From: Agapetus fuscipes
Lineage: Eukaryota > Arthropoda > Insecta > Trichoptera > Glossosomatidae
Assembly: GCA_951799405.1 (NCBI GenBank)
Contig: OX637334.1
Span: 310,001 to 374,000, forward strand
Reading direction: 5' to 3'
DNA: 64,000 nt
Shown here: positions 10,100-20,277 of the stretch, piece by piece
How the letters are laid out: each line of letters starts with the position of its first letter
Position numbering within the stretch: position 1 is the first letter of the stretch
The notes under the pieces: model-generated
The model's database searches: none
Seen by the model: only the letters and a program-made list of their open reading frames with translations
What the model was told of the DNA's origin: nothing
Made by a program: the position numbers and the translations under genes

Positions 10100-10560
10100 T
10101 AGACAAACGTAGACAGCAAAAAGGTTTTTCATTGTAAGCCTTCAAGCGAAAAATAATAATGCTTTCGTTTTAGTTATTCATGTTTAATTGGTCAAAGGCA
10201 AAGGTCAGAGTATTAAATCCGACACGTATTTACCTCTACGCAGTGCACGCTCCTGCTTGTACACTTTGTTGTACAAAATTGTGCGTATTTGTTCTTGTAA
10301 CGCTTTGCGGCAGGAGCTCAACAATTAACTACCCTCTCCTCTCTCGCTCCCTCCTCGGCCGCTAATGATTCATTTACAAATGTCTGAAAGGGATGAAAGA
10401 TTTATGTGAGCTCCCCAACACGACTCGTTCTAATAAATACTTGTTCCAATCTGCTAAACACTGAGCCCTTATTCACGACCAACACTGTACGACCCCATAG
10501 CGTAGGGACAATAAAAAATCTGTACTTTGTGCTACCACCTTAAAGCTTGTTCCAAATCAA
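10100..10560. other. No gene or repeat recognised
   Basis: Contains a short CT-rich tract (CCCTCTCCTCTCTCGCTCCC, about 10331-10350). No coding potential was recognised. Confidence 0.4.
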
Positions 10561-10562
10561 TT

Positions 10563-10800
10563 TCTTGATTTATAGGTTGGTTTGAGACTGACCACCCATA
10601 CTGTAAAAATGGTTCACTTTGCCAATGTCACCCCTGTTTCAGGAAAGCTCGACAAAAGCTGCAGGATCTACATTTATTTTAGGTTTGTAAATTCATTTGT
10701 AAGTTCACATGCAGCATTTGTAATCGCGAATTTAGACGTGAATGCTTGTGGGCATGCATTTAATATGAATATTTAATGTGAATATATTTTTGCAACTTCA
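10563..10800 (+). repeat. SINE-A copy
   Basis: Begins CTTGATTTATAGGTTGGTTT and continues through AATGGTTCACTTTGCCAATG to ATATTTTTGCAACTTCAAAA. The terminal GATTA repeats are missing, so the 3' tail is truncated or eroded. Confidence 0.85.
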
Positions 10801-10911
10801 AAACAAAACTCAAATAAAATAAAATATTTAATCTATTGTTTTTAATCATTAAATTTTACGGTAAATCACAAACCATTAAAAGGAATAATTAGTTAAAAAT
10901 TCAAATGGGTA

Positions 10912-11250
10912 AAATCTAATCTAATCTAATCTAATCTAAGTTGCAAAGATATATATCATTTAAGATTTATATTAAATGCATTCCCACAAGCAGATATGTA
11001 TAATTTCGCGCTAACACATGCCGCATGTGGACCTACAATATAAAAACCCAATCTCAAATGAACATAAGCCTTGCAACTCTTGCCGTCCTTCCCTGAAACA
11101 GGGGTGACACTGGCAAAGTGAACCAATTTTTTTTACAGTATGGGTGGTCAGCCGCATAACAACCCATAAGTCAAGGAACATACATGACAAATTACATTTT
11201 TTAAATCAATAAAATAACAATATATACATTGACATAAAAAACTAAAACAT
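10912..11250 (-). repeat. SINE-A copy with flank duplicated at 61.4 kb
   Basis: A minus-strand SINE-A with a (TTAGA)n tail at 10912-10935 and the 5' end near 11175. Similarity to the copy at 61381-61705 does not stop at the SINE: about 75 bp of upstream flank (ACATACATGACAAATTACAT to GACATAAAAAACTAAA) is shared as well. Confidence 0.85.
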
Positions 11251-11796
11251 AGTTCTAATTCACTTATTTAATTAATTAAAACTACGTTTAACCCATTTGA
11301 ATTTTTAACTAATTAAAAATGGACTTTCACTGTGTAAATAAATCCACCCTGAAAATATATTAAAAGGAATGTTTTTATTCATACTCGTATAATCTACCCA
11401 CAAACAATATTTTCGTTGAACAGTGCAATATTTTGTACTTGGTTCTAGTCAATACTTTTCTTGGCAATGGCTGCAAGCTCTATTTGTGCACTTAAAGTTC
11501 TTGTCCACCCTTATAGCTGGGGAGGTATCTCTCCCTCACTTCTAGAAACGTCACAGCGACAATATTTTCTTCGGGAAGTGCATCCTTACAGAAAGAACTT
11601 CGTAAATAGCAAAGGTTCCAAACATTTTTGAAATCAAAGAAAGGGGTACAATTGTACACAAAAGTAAAATAAATACATTCGATACCTTGAAGGTAAAACT
11701 AAATAAGTGACATATTAAACTAAGATGGGTTTCTCAGATAATTGCACCTTTTTCCTATTTTCTACGAGAGAAACAACTAAAAAAGTAAAAACATTA

Positions 11797-11870
11797 TTAT
11801 TAAGTCCGATCGACAGCTCAGCTGGTAGAACGCTATCATTCAAAGCCAGAGTGCTACGGATTAATCCCAT
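11797..11870 (+). repeat. tRNA-like fragment related to SINE-B head
   Basis: GTCCGATCGACAGCTCAGCT resembles the SINE-B box A region. The region corresponding to box B (GGATTAATCCC) is degraded and no SINE-B body follows. Confidence 0.45.
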
Positions 11871-11961
11871 TCAATAATTGTATAGTTTAGGTGATTATTT
11901 CAAGCTCAAAATCAAAGAACCGTGAAGGTTTACTTAGCTTTTTTAAAAAAATTATAACATA

Positions 11962-12595
11962 TCGACGGTTAAAAGTCAATAGGGCATAAGCGACATAAAC
12001 TAAATTGTTCAGGAGAGCAGTTTAAAGTTTGAGATTGCAGAAAAATGGCATAACTTTTTATTTTTTATCATATCTTTAAAATCAAAACAGCTCTAAAATA
12101 AATAAAAATAAAGGCATTTATTGGCATTCCTATTAATGTGGTTATACGATGTTTTAAGTTTTTTTTATTTCACAAGCGCCTTCTTATCTAATCTAAGTTG
12201 CAAAGATATGTTACATTGGAGATTCACATTAATGCATTGTCACCACCAGACATGTACAAGTTTGCGCTTGCACATGCCTCATGTGAGCCTACAACATAAA
12301 AACCAAATCTCAAATGGACATACACCCTGCAACTCTTGCCGTCCTTCCCTGTAACAGGGGGCCCTGTCAGAACTTCCCTGTAATAGGACGAAAAAGGCTA
12401 AAATCTTGTCGGTTACACAAAAACCATACTTCGAAAACACAGCAGTTTGCTTGGGCATAAACAACAACAAAAAATTATCGTAGAGCTATGGGAGTGAGCG
12501 CATTGGTAAGAGCGAATTTTTTTTAATTAGGGTAGCATTCATAACTCATTGTTGACCAAAATGTCGCTTATGCCCTACTTCCTTTTAACCGTCGA
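11962..12595. mobile_element. MITE-6, TA-flanked inverted-repeat element
   Basis: Ends are inverted repeats of ~38 bp starting TCGACGGTTAAAAG, with GGGCATAAGCGACAT inside, each flanked by TA (11960-11961 and 12596-12597). A TA duplication suggests a Tc1/mariner-type origin. A SINE-A copy lies inside. No transposase ORF. Confidence 0.75.
12186..12360 (-). repeat. SINE-A copy, 5'-truncated, inside MITE-6
   Basis: Minus-strand copy with tail CTTAGATTAGATAAG and body up to CCTGTTACAGGGAAGG. The first ~60 bp of the family (GGTTGGTATGAGGCTGACC onward) is missing. Internal ORFs here are SINE sequence, not genes. Confidence 0.8.
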
Positions 12596-12726
12596 TATAC
12601 TCTCGGCAGCATGGAGAGCCCCACTTAAAGTGAAGTTGTAAAAATAGGAAAAAGGTGCATATATCTGAGAAATCCATGTTAGCTTACTATTTCAACTATT
12701 CAGCTTTACTTTAAAGGTATCAATAT

Positions 12727-13396
12727 CTTTGCAGCTTAGATTATATAGATGTCATATTATTTTGCTTAAGAGAAAGACGAAAATCAAATGAATAGCTGTA
12801 AATGATTCACCAAGATGAAAAGGTTGGGAATCCCCAGTATGGTGGATGACGGTAAAGAGTTGGCTTACTTTAAGATGTTTGGCAAACAGCGCGGATGCAG
12901 TTCCTCCAAGAAGTCAACATGGGTTAGAAGAGTCTAGCTCCCCTAGCTGTATCGACGGATTTTTATTGTTGCTATTTGCTTGGGTTAAACTTAATAAAAT
13001 TTCGATTTAATTTATTTTACACAATTTGCTTTGGGATTGACTCACATTTGATTCACAGTTAATCTTTTGTACTATCTCACTCAACGGATCAGGTAATAAT
13101 CCCCCTTAAAAGCACTGCGATCTGTATTTATACGTGACTAAGGGAAACTTTGGCATACACCAGACCATGCCAGAATTGTCTTAAGCAGAAATTCGAGCAT
13201 ACATTAGTATTTACTACCATTCAAATACGTACATCTGCAGACACAAACACAATCATAAGTAAACATACACAGACATTATATAATCATACATTCGTATCAA
13301 TATATTTTATTCTAGTAAAGATTTATGTATGAAGTTTTATTTTTCTAAGGAACGTTTGAATTCTGAAGAGCTTTAGAATTCATGTGATTTGGAGGT
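12727..13396. other. No gene recognised
   Basis: Begins with a SINE-A tail remnant (ATCTTTGCAGCTTAGATTAT, about 12725-12744). The rest is unassigned AT-rich sequence. Confidence 0.4.
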
Positions 13397-13397
13397 C

Positions 13398-13645
13398 TAT
13401 AATACTAATAACAATAATAATTGGACAATTTGTGTACAGCGCCGTTTAGTGGCACTAGCCACCCCAAGGGCGCTTTTATGTGTTGAAGCTTCTGTTAAAC
13501 AAATGTGTCTCAAGCAACTTCCTGAAACTGCCAACACTGGTCTCTGTTCTTAACTCCAGAGGTAGACTGTTCCAGCAGGATGGACCAGCCGAACTAAAAG
13601 CCCTGTCTCCGAAACCGGTTCTGTTCCGTCGAAGAGGCAGTTGAA
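13398..13645 (-). pseudogene. CR1/L2-type LINE 3' end fragment
   Basis: Minus-strand translation gives FGDRAFSSAGPSCWNSLP and FRKLLETHLFNRSF then a stop, the usual LINE C-terminus. It is followed by a GGCGCT-type end and ATT-type repeats near 13398-13420. It is a diverged relative of the fragments at 2.3 and 52.1 kb and is 5' truncated. Confidence 0.8.
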
Positions 13646-13689
13646 GCCTGTATTATTATTAGCCAGTTGTACCTGTAAGTATGACACTG

Positions 13690-13950
13690 TAGGCGCTGTT
13701 AAATTTTCCATTCAAAGATTCAACACGCCTCCAGTGGGCGTAAATGCCGTAATTTTATCATACAGGGTAAGATTGAGGGGAGAAAAACTCAGGGACGCTG
13801 AGGGGCATCGTGTCTGAAAAACCTACGACGATAGTTCAAAAAAAGCAACAAAGTTCCTGTTTCGAGTCTCAGCATCAAATGTCAAAAAAGCCACGATGAT
13901 CGCCGATCTTTGATAAAAGTGTCACCAAAAGAAGAAGAAGACTGTTATAT
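13690..13950 (+). repeat. Probable LINE 3' end with GAA-type tail
   Basis: Contains an AAAACCTACGACGATAGTTC motif and ends in AAGAAGAAGAAG. A related piece at 15885-16050 has CCTATGATGATGGTTTAAC and the same AAGAAGAAG end. Two similar 3' ends imply a repeat family, probably a LINE, but reading frames are broken. Confidence 0.4.
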
Positions 13951-13974
13951 GACGGAATTTTTTCTACTTGGCGT

Positions 13975-14400
13975 CCTGAATCTCTCTCCAGTGATGCTGT
14001 GACCGCTGCTCCAACTTGGCTAATCAGAGATTCCTCTGCTCACTGACCGGACAAGTTTGCCAGCTTATGGTAAATCGATACCCCCCCCCCCTCCCCCTAT
14101 CCTGGGATACCTCATACCTCCCCCCCTCAGCCAGCGAGGCGAAACTTGATTTTATGCAATCTACGTGATTTCAGAAATCAAAGAGCAGGACTTCCACCCG
14201 AGGCAAGGTGCAGGACAAACCTTCAGAGGGGGAGCCTGCTCGACCGTGGACAGGACATCCTGTGCGACTGCGGGGATATCCAGGACTCGGCACATAATAT
14301 GTCAGTGTGCCCCTTAATTGGTGAAAAATGCACACTGACGGACCTGCTTCAAGGAAACGACAATGCAGTGGCTGCCACTAGTCACTGGGGATACTGAGCA
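13975..14400 (+). pseudogene. LINE C-terminal zinc-knuckle fossil
   Basis: Plus-strand frames give PTWLIRDSS, then after a damaged stretch (including runs of C at 14083-14098 and 14119-14126) GAGQ/GRCRTNLQRGSLLDRG and LCDCGDIQDSAHNMSVCP. A C-x-C followed by H and C with a preceding R-T-rich segment is typical of the region after the reverse transcriptase in several LINE clades. Stops and frameshifts show it is dead. Confidence 0.6.
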
Positions 14401-14414
14401 TAGGTGGATCTGTA

Positions 14415-14893
14415 CCCTGAGTACGAGTTTCAAAACTTGAGTGAAGTAAAGTTTACGGAAAGTATTAAAGAGTGATTTTCCCCACAATCTGCCGTTTTGG
14501 TTTCTTACACTTTATCTAATCTAATCTAATCTAAGTTGCAAAGATATACTACATTGGAGATTCACATTACATGCATTCTCACAACCAGACACGTAGTACA
14601 AGTTCGCGCTTGCACATGCCTCATGTGAACCTACAACATAAAAACCAAATCTCAAATGGGCATACACTCTGCAACTCTTACCGTCCATCCCTGTAACAGG
14701 GGTGACATTGGCAAAGTGAACCATTTTTACAGCATGGGTGATCAGCCGCATACTTTATGGTATTAGCAAAAGAGTTACAGTGATTAAGTAAATCAAGTTC
14801 AAACAAACAAAAACGGCAGATTTTGGGGAAAACCACTCTTTAATACTTTCCGTAAACTTTACTTTACTGAAGTTTTGCAACTCGTACTCAGGG
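14415..14893. mobile_element. MITE-2 copy 1, interrupted by SINE-A
   Basis: Inverted ends CCCTGAGTACGAGTTTCAAA and GCAACTCGTACTCAGGG flanked by TA (14413-14414 and 14894-14895). A minus-strand SINE-A sits in the middle between two CTTTAT repeats (14510-14515 and 14753-14758). Removing the insert leaves a ~240-bp palindromic element like those at 20.3 and 48.8 kb. Confidence 0.85.
14516..14752 (-). repeat. SINE-A inserted in MITE-2 (CTTTAT duplication)
   Basis: A complete minus-strand copy running from ATGCGGCTGATCACCC to a (TTAGA)n tail. The exact CTTTAT duplications define both termini of the family, with the 5' end at GTATGCGGCTGA and the 3' end in the GATTA repeat. Confidence 0.9.
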
Positions 14894-14895
14894 TA

Positions 14896-15385
14896 CTGGA
14901 CACGTAAAATAAGTAAGTAATTCGCCTCGATTGGATATCCAGCTAGATGGCAGCTATACTGAAGTTTCCTGGTGCATGCACTCAGCACGCAAACTGCATG
15001 GCTCCTGGTTTCGATCAGAATTCCTGGGTCACGTTTGAAGGAGTTGTAAAATATACTGCTGGGGTGGCGCTCCCATGAACAACCAAAGTCTTTATCATCT
15101 TCCCAGATATGCAGTGCACGCCATAAAGCTGGAAGTTACTTTTCAATTACTTTAACCTAGACTTCATTTTATTCGTTGAGATTATATGGACGGATGAGGA
15201 GACTGTTGAGTGATAATATAAACGACAGAAACTTACTTAGGACAGTGATACATACTTTGTGGCACATTTGTCCTCTGTACTTTCAAACACAGCAGTGGTG
15301 TAGTCATACAAAAGATGGTCTTACCTGTGAAATCCTATGTTTTCTTGCTTTCTCCATTTTTTGTTCCGACACCCAATAATTACAC
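14896..15385. other. No gene or repeat recognised
   Basis: No coding signal. A short ORF at 15176-15379 has no known motif and overlaps an ORF that runs into a SINE. Confidence 0.4.
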
Positions 15386-15387
15386 AT

Positions 15388-15687
15388 AATAATCATAATA
15401 TTTGGATGATTTATTCGGTCAACGCTGTTTGTGTCACACCTCCAGAGCCCTCTGCGAGCTTGGTCGTCGCTGTAGAAAGCGCCAATTCTCAAGCAAGACT
15501 CAGTCGCTGTAAAGCTGGATGGGCCTTTAGTGATCGGTCTTTGGTAAAGGTTTTTAAATTTTTCACCCAGCGAAGAGCATATTTGAAAATATGAATGGTA
15601 TATTTTGTTGTGCTCCGCCGGGATTCGAACCCACAACCTTCCATTTACTAGTCAGAAGTGTTAACCAATAAACTTTGAACCGGTCAC
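15388..15687 (-). mobile_element. SINE-C copy, tRNA head only
   Basis: Minus strand: a degraded tRNA-like head (GACCGGTTCAAAGTTTATTG, box B GGGTTCGAATCCC), body with AAAGACCGATCACTAAAGGC, and tail CTGGAGGTGTGACACAAACA then ATT-rich end. There is no 5S-like head upstream. Confidence 0.85.
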
Positions 15688-15837
15688 ATGCCATATTGTC
15701 TTAAAATAATGCCTTTTACGTTTAAAAGTTGGTTGGCAAATTTACCAATCAATCTTTTCAACAAGACTCATTTACTGCTGGATGGACTTTTACTGGCTTG
15801 ACTTTTTTGAAGGCACGCATGTGAATTTTCCTCATAA

Positions 15838-15882
15838 AAACCTAAATCTCAAATGAACTTCCCTGAAACAGGGGTGACATTG
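15838..15882 (-). repeat. SINE-A fragment
   Basis: Contains CCCTGAAACAGGGGTGACAT and AACCTAAATCTCAAATGAAC joined with an internal deletion. It sits next to the GAA-tailed repeat. Confidence 0.6.
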
Positions 15883-15884
15883 GT

Positions 15885-16050
15885 GATCATCATTGCTGTT
15901 TTGATGAAGAACATCGCGGTTTAAGAGCCTATGATGATGGTTTAACAGAAACACCAAAATCCTATTTGAGCTGCAACATCTTAAGTAGAAATAGCCATGG
16001 TGATGAAAAAGTTAACCTCTTGACATTGAAAGTAAAAGAAGAAGAAGATC
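15885..16050 (+). repeat. Probable LINE 3' end with GAA-type tail (second copy)
   Basis: Related to 13690-13950, ending AAAGTAAAAGAAGAAGAAGA. A plus-strand reading contains RGLKAYDDGLTETPKSYLSC, which I cannot assign. Confidence 0.4.
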
Positions 16051-16450
16051 GTGATCTGGATTAACCTTGCATGGACGTTTTTTCAAGGAAAATGAAAATG
16101 TTCGTTTTTCTCATAATTTATTCATTAAAATAATATGTGCGCGTGTTTTTTCAATTTAAAAAGAATTAATGTTTTCCCTTACGCAAGGGGAACGTTGTTT
16201 CGCTGGAAACCGCAATTCATTCCGAGGGCAGAAACAACATTGAAAGGACGTTTCGTGTATTAAAATTATTTTAACGTTTTTAATTTGAGTCTAACGTTAA
16301 GAGGTCTCCACTTTCGGAAAATAAATATTATTCGAGACATATTGTGTTGAATTAAATGATTGTATAATTTGAAGGAAAGATTTTTTAATTTTCGTCATTT
16401 CCATATTTTTTTAATTTTCGAAAAAAAAACCTTTGTCCAGTGTGCCCGAT

Positions 16451-16765
16451 GTCCGGTCGATAGCTCAGTTGGTAGAGTGCTTGCATTCCATACCGAAAAC
16501 TCGGGTTCGAAACTCACGGAAAATGATTTCCCAGTTCAAGCCCAAAATAAAATCAAAACCGACAAGGCTTTCTCAACCTTCCCAAGAAATGAGTACCAGC
16601 GGGGTCGGGAGCTAGGAAACCCCCACTTTAACTGAAATGGTTGGCGTGAGGCTGGCCCCCTGTAGAAATAAATAGGTTCACTCGCGACATGCAATCCCTT
16701 CGGGGAGAATGCAGTAAGAAGTTACACTATATTTGCGTATCATACTCGTAGATTACTCGTCTTTG
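16451..16765 (+). mobile_element. SINE-B, near full-length copy
   Basis: The plus-strand head TGTCCGGTCGATAGCTCAGT continues to box B (GGTTCGAAACTC), then the body (GACAAGGCTTTCTCAACCTT) and tail GAAGTTACACTATATTTGCG. The head matches the 9775-10095 copy closely. Confidence 0.9.
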
Positions 16766-16784
16766 ATTCCAGAAAACGTGATGC

Positions 16785-17103
16785 GCGATCGGAGAGGGCC
16801 CTTGAGGTGTGCTACACACAAAAACGGCGCTCTCTTATCATTTGTCTAATCTAATCTGAGTTGCAAAGATATGTAACATTGGGGATTCACATTACATGCA
16901 GACACGTACAAGTTCGCGCTTGCGCATGCCGCATGTGAACCTACAATATGAAAACCAAATCTCAAATGGACATATACCCTGCAACTCTTGCCGACCTTCC
17001 CCTGAAAAAGGGGTGACATTGGCAAAGTAAACTATTTTCTACAGCATGTATGGTCAGCCGCATACCAATTGGCATAACAATTTGTAATTTTAAAATAAGT
17101 AAG
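16785..17103 (+). repeat. 3' end of the CR1/L2-type LINE, split by SINE-A
   Basis: GATCGGAGAGGGCCCTTGAG and AAAACGGCGCTCTCTTATCA match the LINE 3' end at 45279-45330. The LINE end resumes after the SINE at 17080-17103 (AATTTTAAAATAAGTAAGCC). Only ~85 bp of LINE is present, an extremely 5'-truncated copy. Confidence 0.85.
16845..17079 (-). repeat. SINE-A inserted in a LINE tail (ATTTG duplication)
   Basis: A minus-strand copy between ATTTG repeats at 16840-16844 and 17080-17084. It shows GGCTGACCATACATGCTGTA at its 5' end and TTAGATTAGA at its 3' end. Confidence 0.85.
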
Positions 17104-17370
17104 CCTGATATATCACACCTTAAAGGTAAAAGTAAATAAGTGACATGTTAAGCTTACATAAGTTTCTCAGATAAATGCACCTTTTTCTATTTCCTACGAG
17201 AGAAAACACTATAAAAGTGTGATAATCCTGCAGTTCAGAAGTTTGTCATGAGCACTTTCTTATGATTAGTTCACTTACTATGAGAAGTTACTCACAATAA
17301 AATATTTTTGCCAAGATTTCTCAAATCAGTGAATCAGCACTTATTCAGTTTAACCTTTAAGATAGCGATA
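17104..17370. mobile_element. MITE-3 copy
   Basis: The left end CACACCTTAAAGGTAAAAGT and right end TTTAACCTTTAAGATAGCG form imperfect inverted repeats in TATA-rich flanks. The internal motif CCTACGAGAGAAAACACTAT is shared with copies near 24.4 and 41.5 kb. Confidence 0.75.
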
Positions 17371-17731
17371 TATATAACGCATATTAAATACCAAAAAAAA
17401 TGTACTAGAATTTTCTTGTTTCATAACACACAAACTTTATTTAAACAGCAAATTGAAATCATACTTCTTACAAATCATTTCATATTCGTCCTTGAAATAA
17501 TAGAATAGAGATTTTGATTAATGTTTGTTCTGACGGAGATATTAATGCAAAAATTTAAAATAAAGACAAATGATGGTAAAGCAAAATCTTTCTACATTTT
17601 TTTAGGACATACCTAAAACTGGTAAAAGAAGAATCTGGAGCGATGTACACCCACGTCTTTTTTACATTTTTCTTTTAACATTGATAAATGAGTCACTTTA
17701 AAATCATACATTCGCTCAAAGCTAATAATTT
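17371..17731. other. No gene or repeat recognised
   Basis: AT-rich sequence with short lysine/isoleucine-rich ORFs that I regard as chance. Confidence 0.4.
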
Positions 17732-17732
17732 A

Positions 17733-18035
17733 GACCGGTCCGTAGTCCAGGTGGTAACACTTCGGACTCGTAACTGGAAGGTCGTGGGTTCGAATCCCGG
17801 AGGGGCACAAAAAATATACCATTTATATTTTCAAATTTGCTCTTCGCTGGGATGAAAAGTTCATTAACCTTTACCAAAGACCGGTCATCAAAAGGTCCAT
17901 CCAGCCTTACAACAACTGGGTCTTGCTTGAGAATTAGCGCTTTCTACAGCGACGACTAAGCTCGCAGAGGGCTCTTGAGGTGTGATACACACTAAAACAG
18001 CGCTCACCAAATAAATCATCCTAATTTTATTTTAT
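17733..18035 (+). mobile_element. SINE-C copy, complete tRNA-headed form
   Basis: Plus strand: GACCGGTCCGTAGTCCAGGT, box B GGGTTCGAATCCCGG, body AAAGACCGGTCATCAAAAGG, tail CTCTTGAGGTGTGATACACA and ACCAAATAAATCATCCTAAT. There is no 5S-like head upstream, so this is the monomer form. Confidence 0.9.
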
Positions 18036-18089
18036 TTTTTAATAAGAGAATGAGCTCGGAATGTTTCAGAATTTGGAACTTTTTCTCGG

Positions 18090-18200
18090 CGAGCAAACAT
18101 CACTTTTGTAAGAGACTGCCGTCCTTTCTGCCAGCAATAACAAAACATTGGTTTACCTTTTCCCTAACTATCTGGCTCGGTGAAGACACAATATTGAATA
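18090..18200 (-). repeat. REP-1 copy hosting MITE-5
   Basis: Contains GGTTTACCTTTTCCCTAACT and GAAGACACAATATTGAA, which match the REP-1 signature. MITE-5 begins immediately after it. Confidence 0.5.
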
Positions 18201-18452
18201 TCGATGGTTAACTGGACAAATATTGTAAGTCCACTTTTTATAGTTTTGAGAAAACTCAACATGAAAGTTATGTACCTCTAATAATAAAAGAGTCTAATAT
18301 ACATTTTTTAATTGATCATATCTCGGTTTGCATTGCGTGTGAACCAACTATATTTTCAAAGATCAAAGACAATGTCACGTTTTACAAAATGTGTTTCATA
18401 ACTAAATTTTATCAAAAAGTGGACTTACAATATTTGTCCGGTCAACCATCGA
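18201..18452. mobile_element. MITE-5, TA-flanked inverted-repeat element
   Basis: The 252-bp element has ~40-bp inverted ends (TCGATGGTTAACTGGACAAA and its near-complement ending GGTCAACCATCGA) flanked by TA. TGTAAGTCCACTTTTT on the left is mirrored by AAAAAGTGGACTTACA on the right. No ORF. The first bases resemble MITE-6. Confidence 0.85.
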
Positions 18453-18734
18453 TATGCCAATTCATCGCACAAAATTAGATTTTCATTGTTTTTTTCTAAA
18501 AGGTTTATTAAAAATTACGAAATTTTTTGATATTTTTCATTCCAGCATAACTTGAAGGATCATTTTTAAAAACAACGAAAGATTTTTTTTTTCAAAATAA
18601 TTAGAAACTACAGTATTTTTCAAAAATATTTTTCTGTCTTGCATTGATTTATTATTTTTCATTTAAATATTTTATGATTTCAGATGCTCGTGCTTGACTT
18701 CTAAAGCAGTTTTAGATATCAAAACAAATATTTT

Positions 18735-18832
18735 TCCATAAAATCTAATCTCTATAAAGGGCTCTTTAGGTGTGATTCACGCAAAAACGGCGCACACCAA
18801 ATAAATCATCCCAATATATATTATTATTATTA
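18735..18832 (+). repeat. SINE-C tail fragment
   Basis: GGGCTCTTTAGGTGTGATTC, GGCGCACACCAAATAAATCA and ATTATTATT repeats. Only the LINE-like 3' tail is present, as expected of a 5'-truncated insertion. Confidence 0.8.
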
Positions 18833-19256
18833 AGTACTAAACATTTTCCATATTTAAAGAAAAAATAAATTTAATCAGTCAAACCACGAGTTTAGTTTGT
18901 TAATAAAAAATAAAGTGGAGTGAAAATTCAAAAGAGCCGCTAAAGTTTGTTTCCAGTGCTGCCAGTGTGAGGGGAGAGCGTAGAGGATTTTTCCTTTTTA
19001 ATTAGTATGGCAACTTTGTAAGCTTATTTCTTTTTTAATTAAAATATTCCCCACGGCTCATAATTACTTTTTTAGACTGGCAACTTCTTATTGAATTAAT
19101 TTGGAGGCCATATTGATTTCTCGTTTGATGGAAAATCAAAAGAAATTAGTTTTTCCCGTAGGTCGTTATTTCTTGAATATTCTGTTATTTTCCAATGTTT
19201 TTAATTAATTGTTATTTTACGTCATTATTATGTTCTTATTTTTTATTCTATATTCA
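18833..19256. other. No gene or repeat recognised
   Basis: AT-rich unique sequence without coding signals. Confidence 0.4.
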
Positions 19257-19490
19257 ATGAACGGTCCGTAGTCTAGTGGTAGCTCGACTAGTAAATGGAA
19301 AGTCGAATATACCATTTATATTTTCAAATAGGTACGCTCTTCGCTGCGCTGGGTTGAAAAATTCATAAACCTTAACTAAAGACCGATCACCAAAGGTCCA
19401 TCCAGCCTTACACCAACTGGGTCTTGCTATAGCGACGACCAAGCTTGCAGAGGGCTATTGAGGTGTGATTCAAGCAAAAACAGGGCTTAT
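19257..19490 (+). mobile_element. SINE-C copy with deletions
   Basis: The head GGTCCGTAGTCTAGTGGTAG is present but box B is deleted: it jumps from GTAAATGGAAAGTCGAATAT straight to the body. The tail CTATTGAGGTGTGATTCAAG remains. Confidence 0.8.
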
Positions 19491-19554
19491 AGATTTACGT
19501 AGATTCCAATAACCACCCAGTCAAAATCTCTACTCGGATGCTAGACGAACCGCT

Positions 19555-19812
19555 ATCTAAAATCTAAATCTAAGCTGCAAAGATATATATCATTTGAGAT
19601 TCATATTAAACGCATTCCCACAAGCAGACATGTATAAGTTCGCGCTAACACATGCCGCATGTGGACCTACAATATACGAACCCAATCTCAATTGAACATA
19701 AGCCCTGCAACTCTTGCCGATCTTCCCTGAAACAAGGGTGACATTGGCAAAGTGAACCATTTTTTTACAGTATGGGTGGTCAGCCTCATACCAACCTATA
19801 AGTCAAGGAATC
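19555..19812 (-). repeat. SINE-A copy
   Basis: Minus-strand copy from TATAGGTTGGTATGAGGCTG to the tail TTAGATTTAGATTTTAGAT. All family landmarks are present. Confidence 0.85.
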
Positions 19813-20275
19813 ATAGAACTTATATACATAAATAGAACTAAAATACATAAATAAAACGCACACCTGAATGACAGGAAACAATCAAGACTCCGCTGGTAAC
19901 TTCTAGAATCTTCCTGGGTTGCGTGCCAGCCACAGCCCGCGGTAATTTATGATGACTAGGTGAACCTTTGCCGGGTATTAATTACTTCCTGGGCCGCTGC
20001 GTACAAAAGGGATCGAGCCTTCAATAGACTGGATTTTCCGGGCAAGGATTTCCCCCTTATAGAGATCTCCAGTACACCGAGTATACAGTATAGCGTAAAC
20101 CTCACCTCGATAGCGTAAATGAAATATGTAGGAAATATACTTTTGATATTTTCAATGATAAAATTGTAACGCTTAAAACCTTTTTATTGTATTTTTAACC
20201 TGTAGTTTAACTATTCTTAATTCGTAATGTTTGCACGCCTGTTTTCTTTGAAATCAATAAATGGAAAACTTACTG
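19813..20275. other. No gene or repeat recognised
   Basis: Moderately GC-richer near 19900-20060 than its surroundings. No ORF or repeat family was recognised. Confidence 0.35.
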
Positions 20276-20277
20276 TA

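Larger units (their letters stand above)
11681..12726. mobile_element. MITE-3-type foldback composite, interrupted
   Basis: The left end (GATACCTTGAAGGTAAAACT to CCTATTTTCTACGAGAG) and the right end (its inverse, GGTGCATATATCTGAGAAAT to TTACTTTAAAGGTATC) are inverted repeats of ~95 bp. The interior holds a tRNA-like piece (about 11797-11870) and MITE-6 with a SINE-A inside it. It could be one long foldback element or two inverted MITE-3 ends brought together by insertion. Confidence 0.6.
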
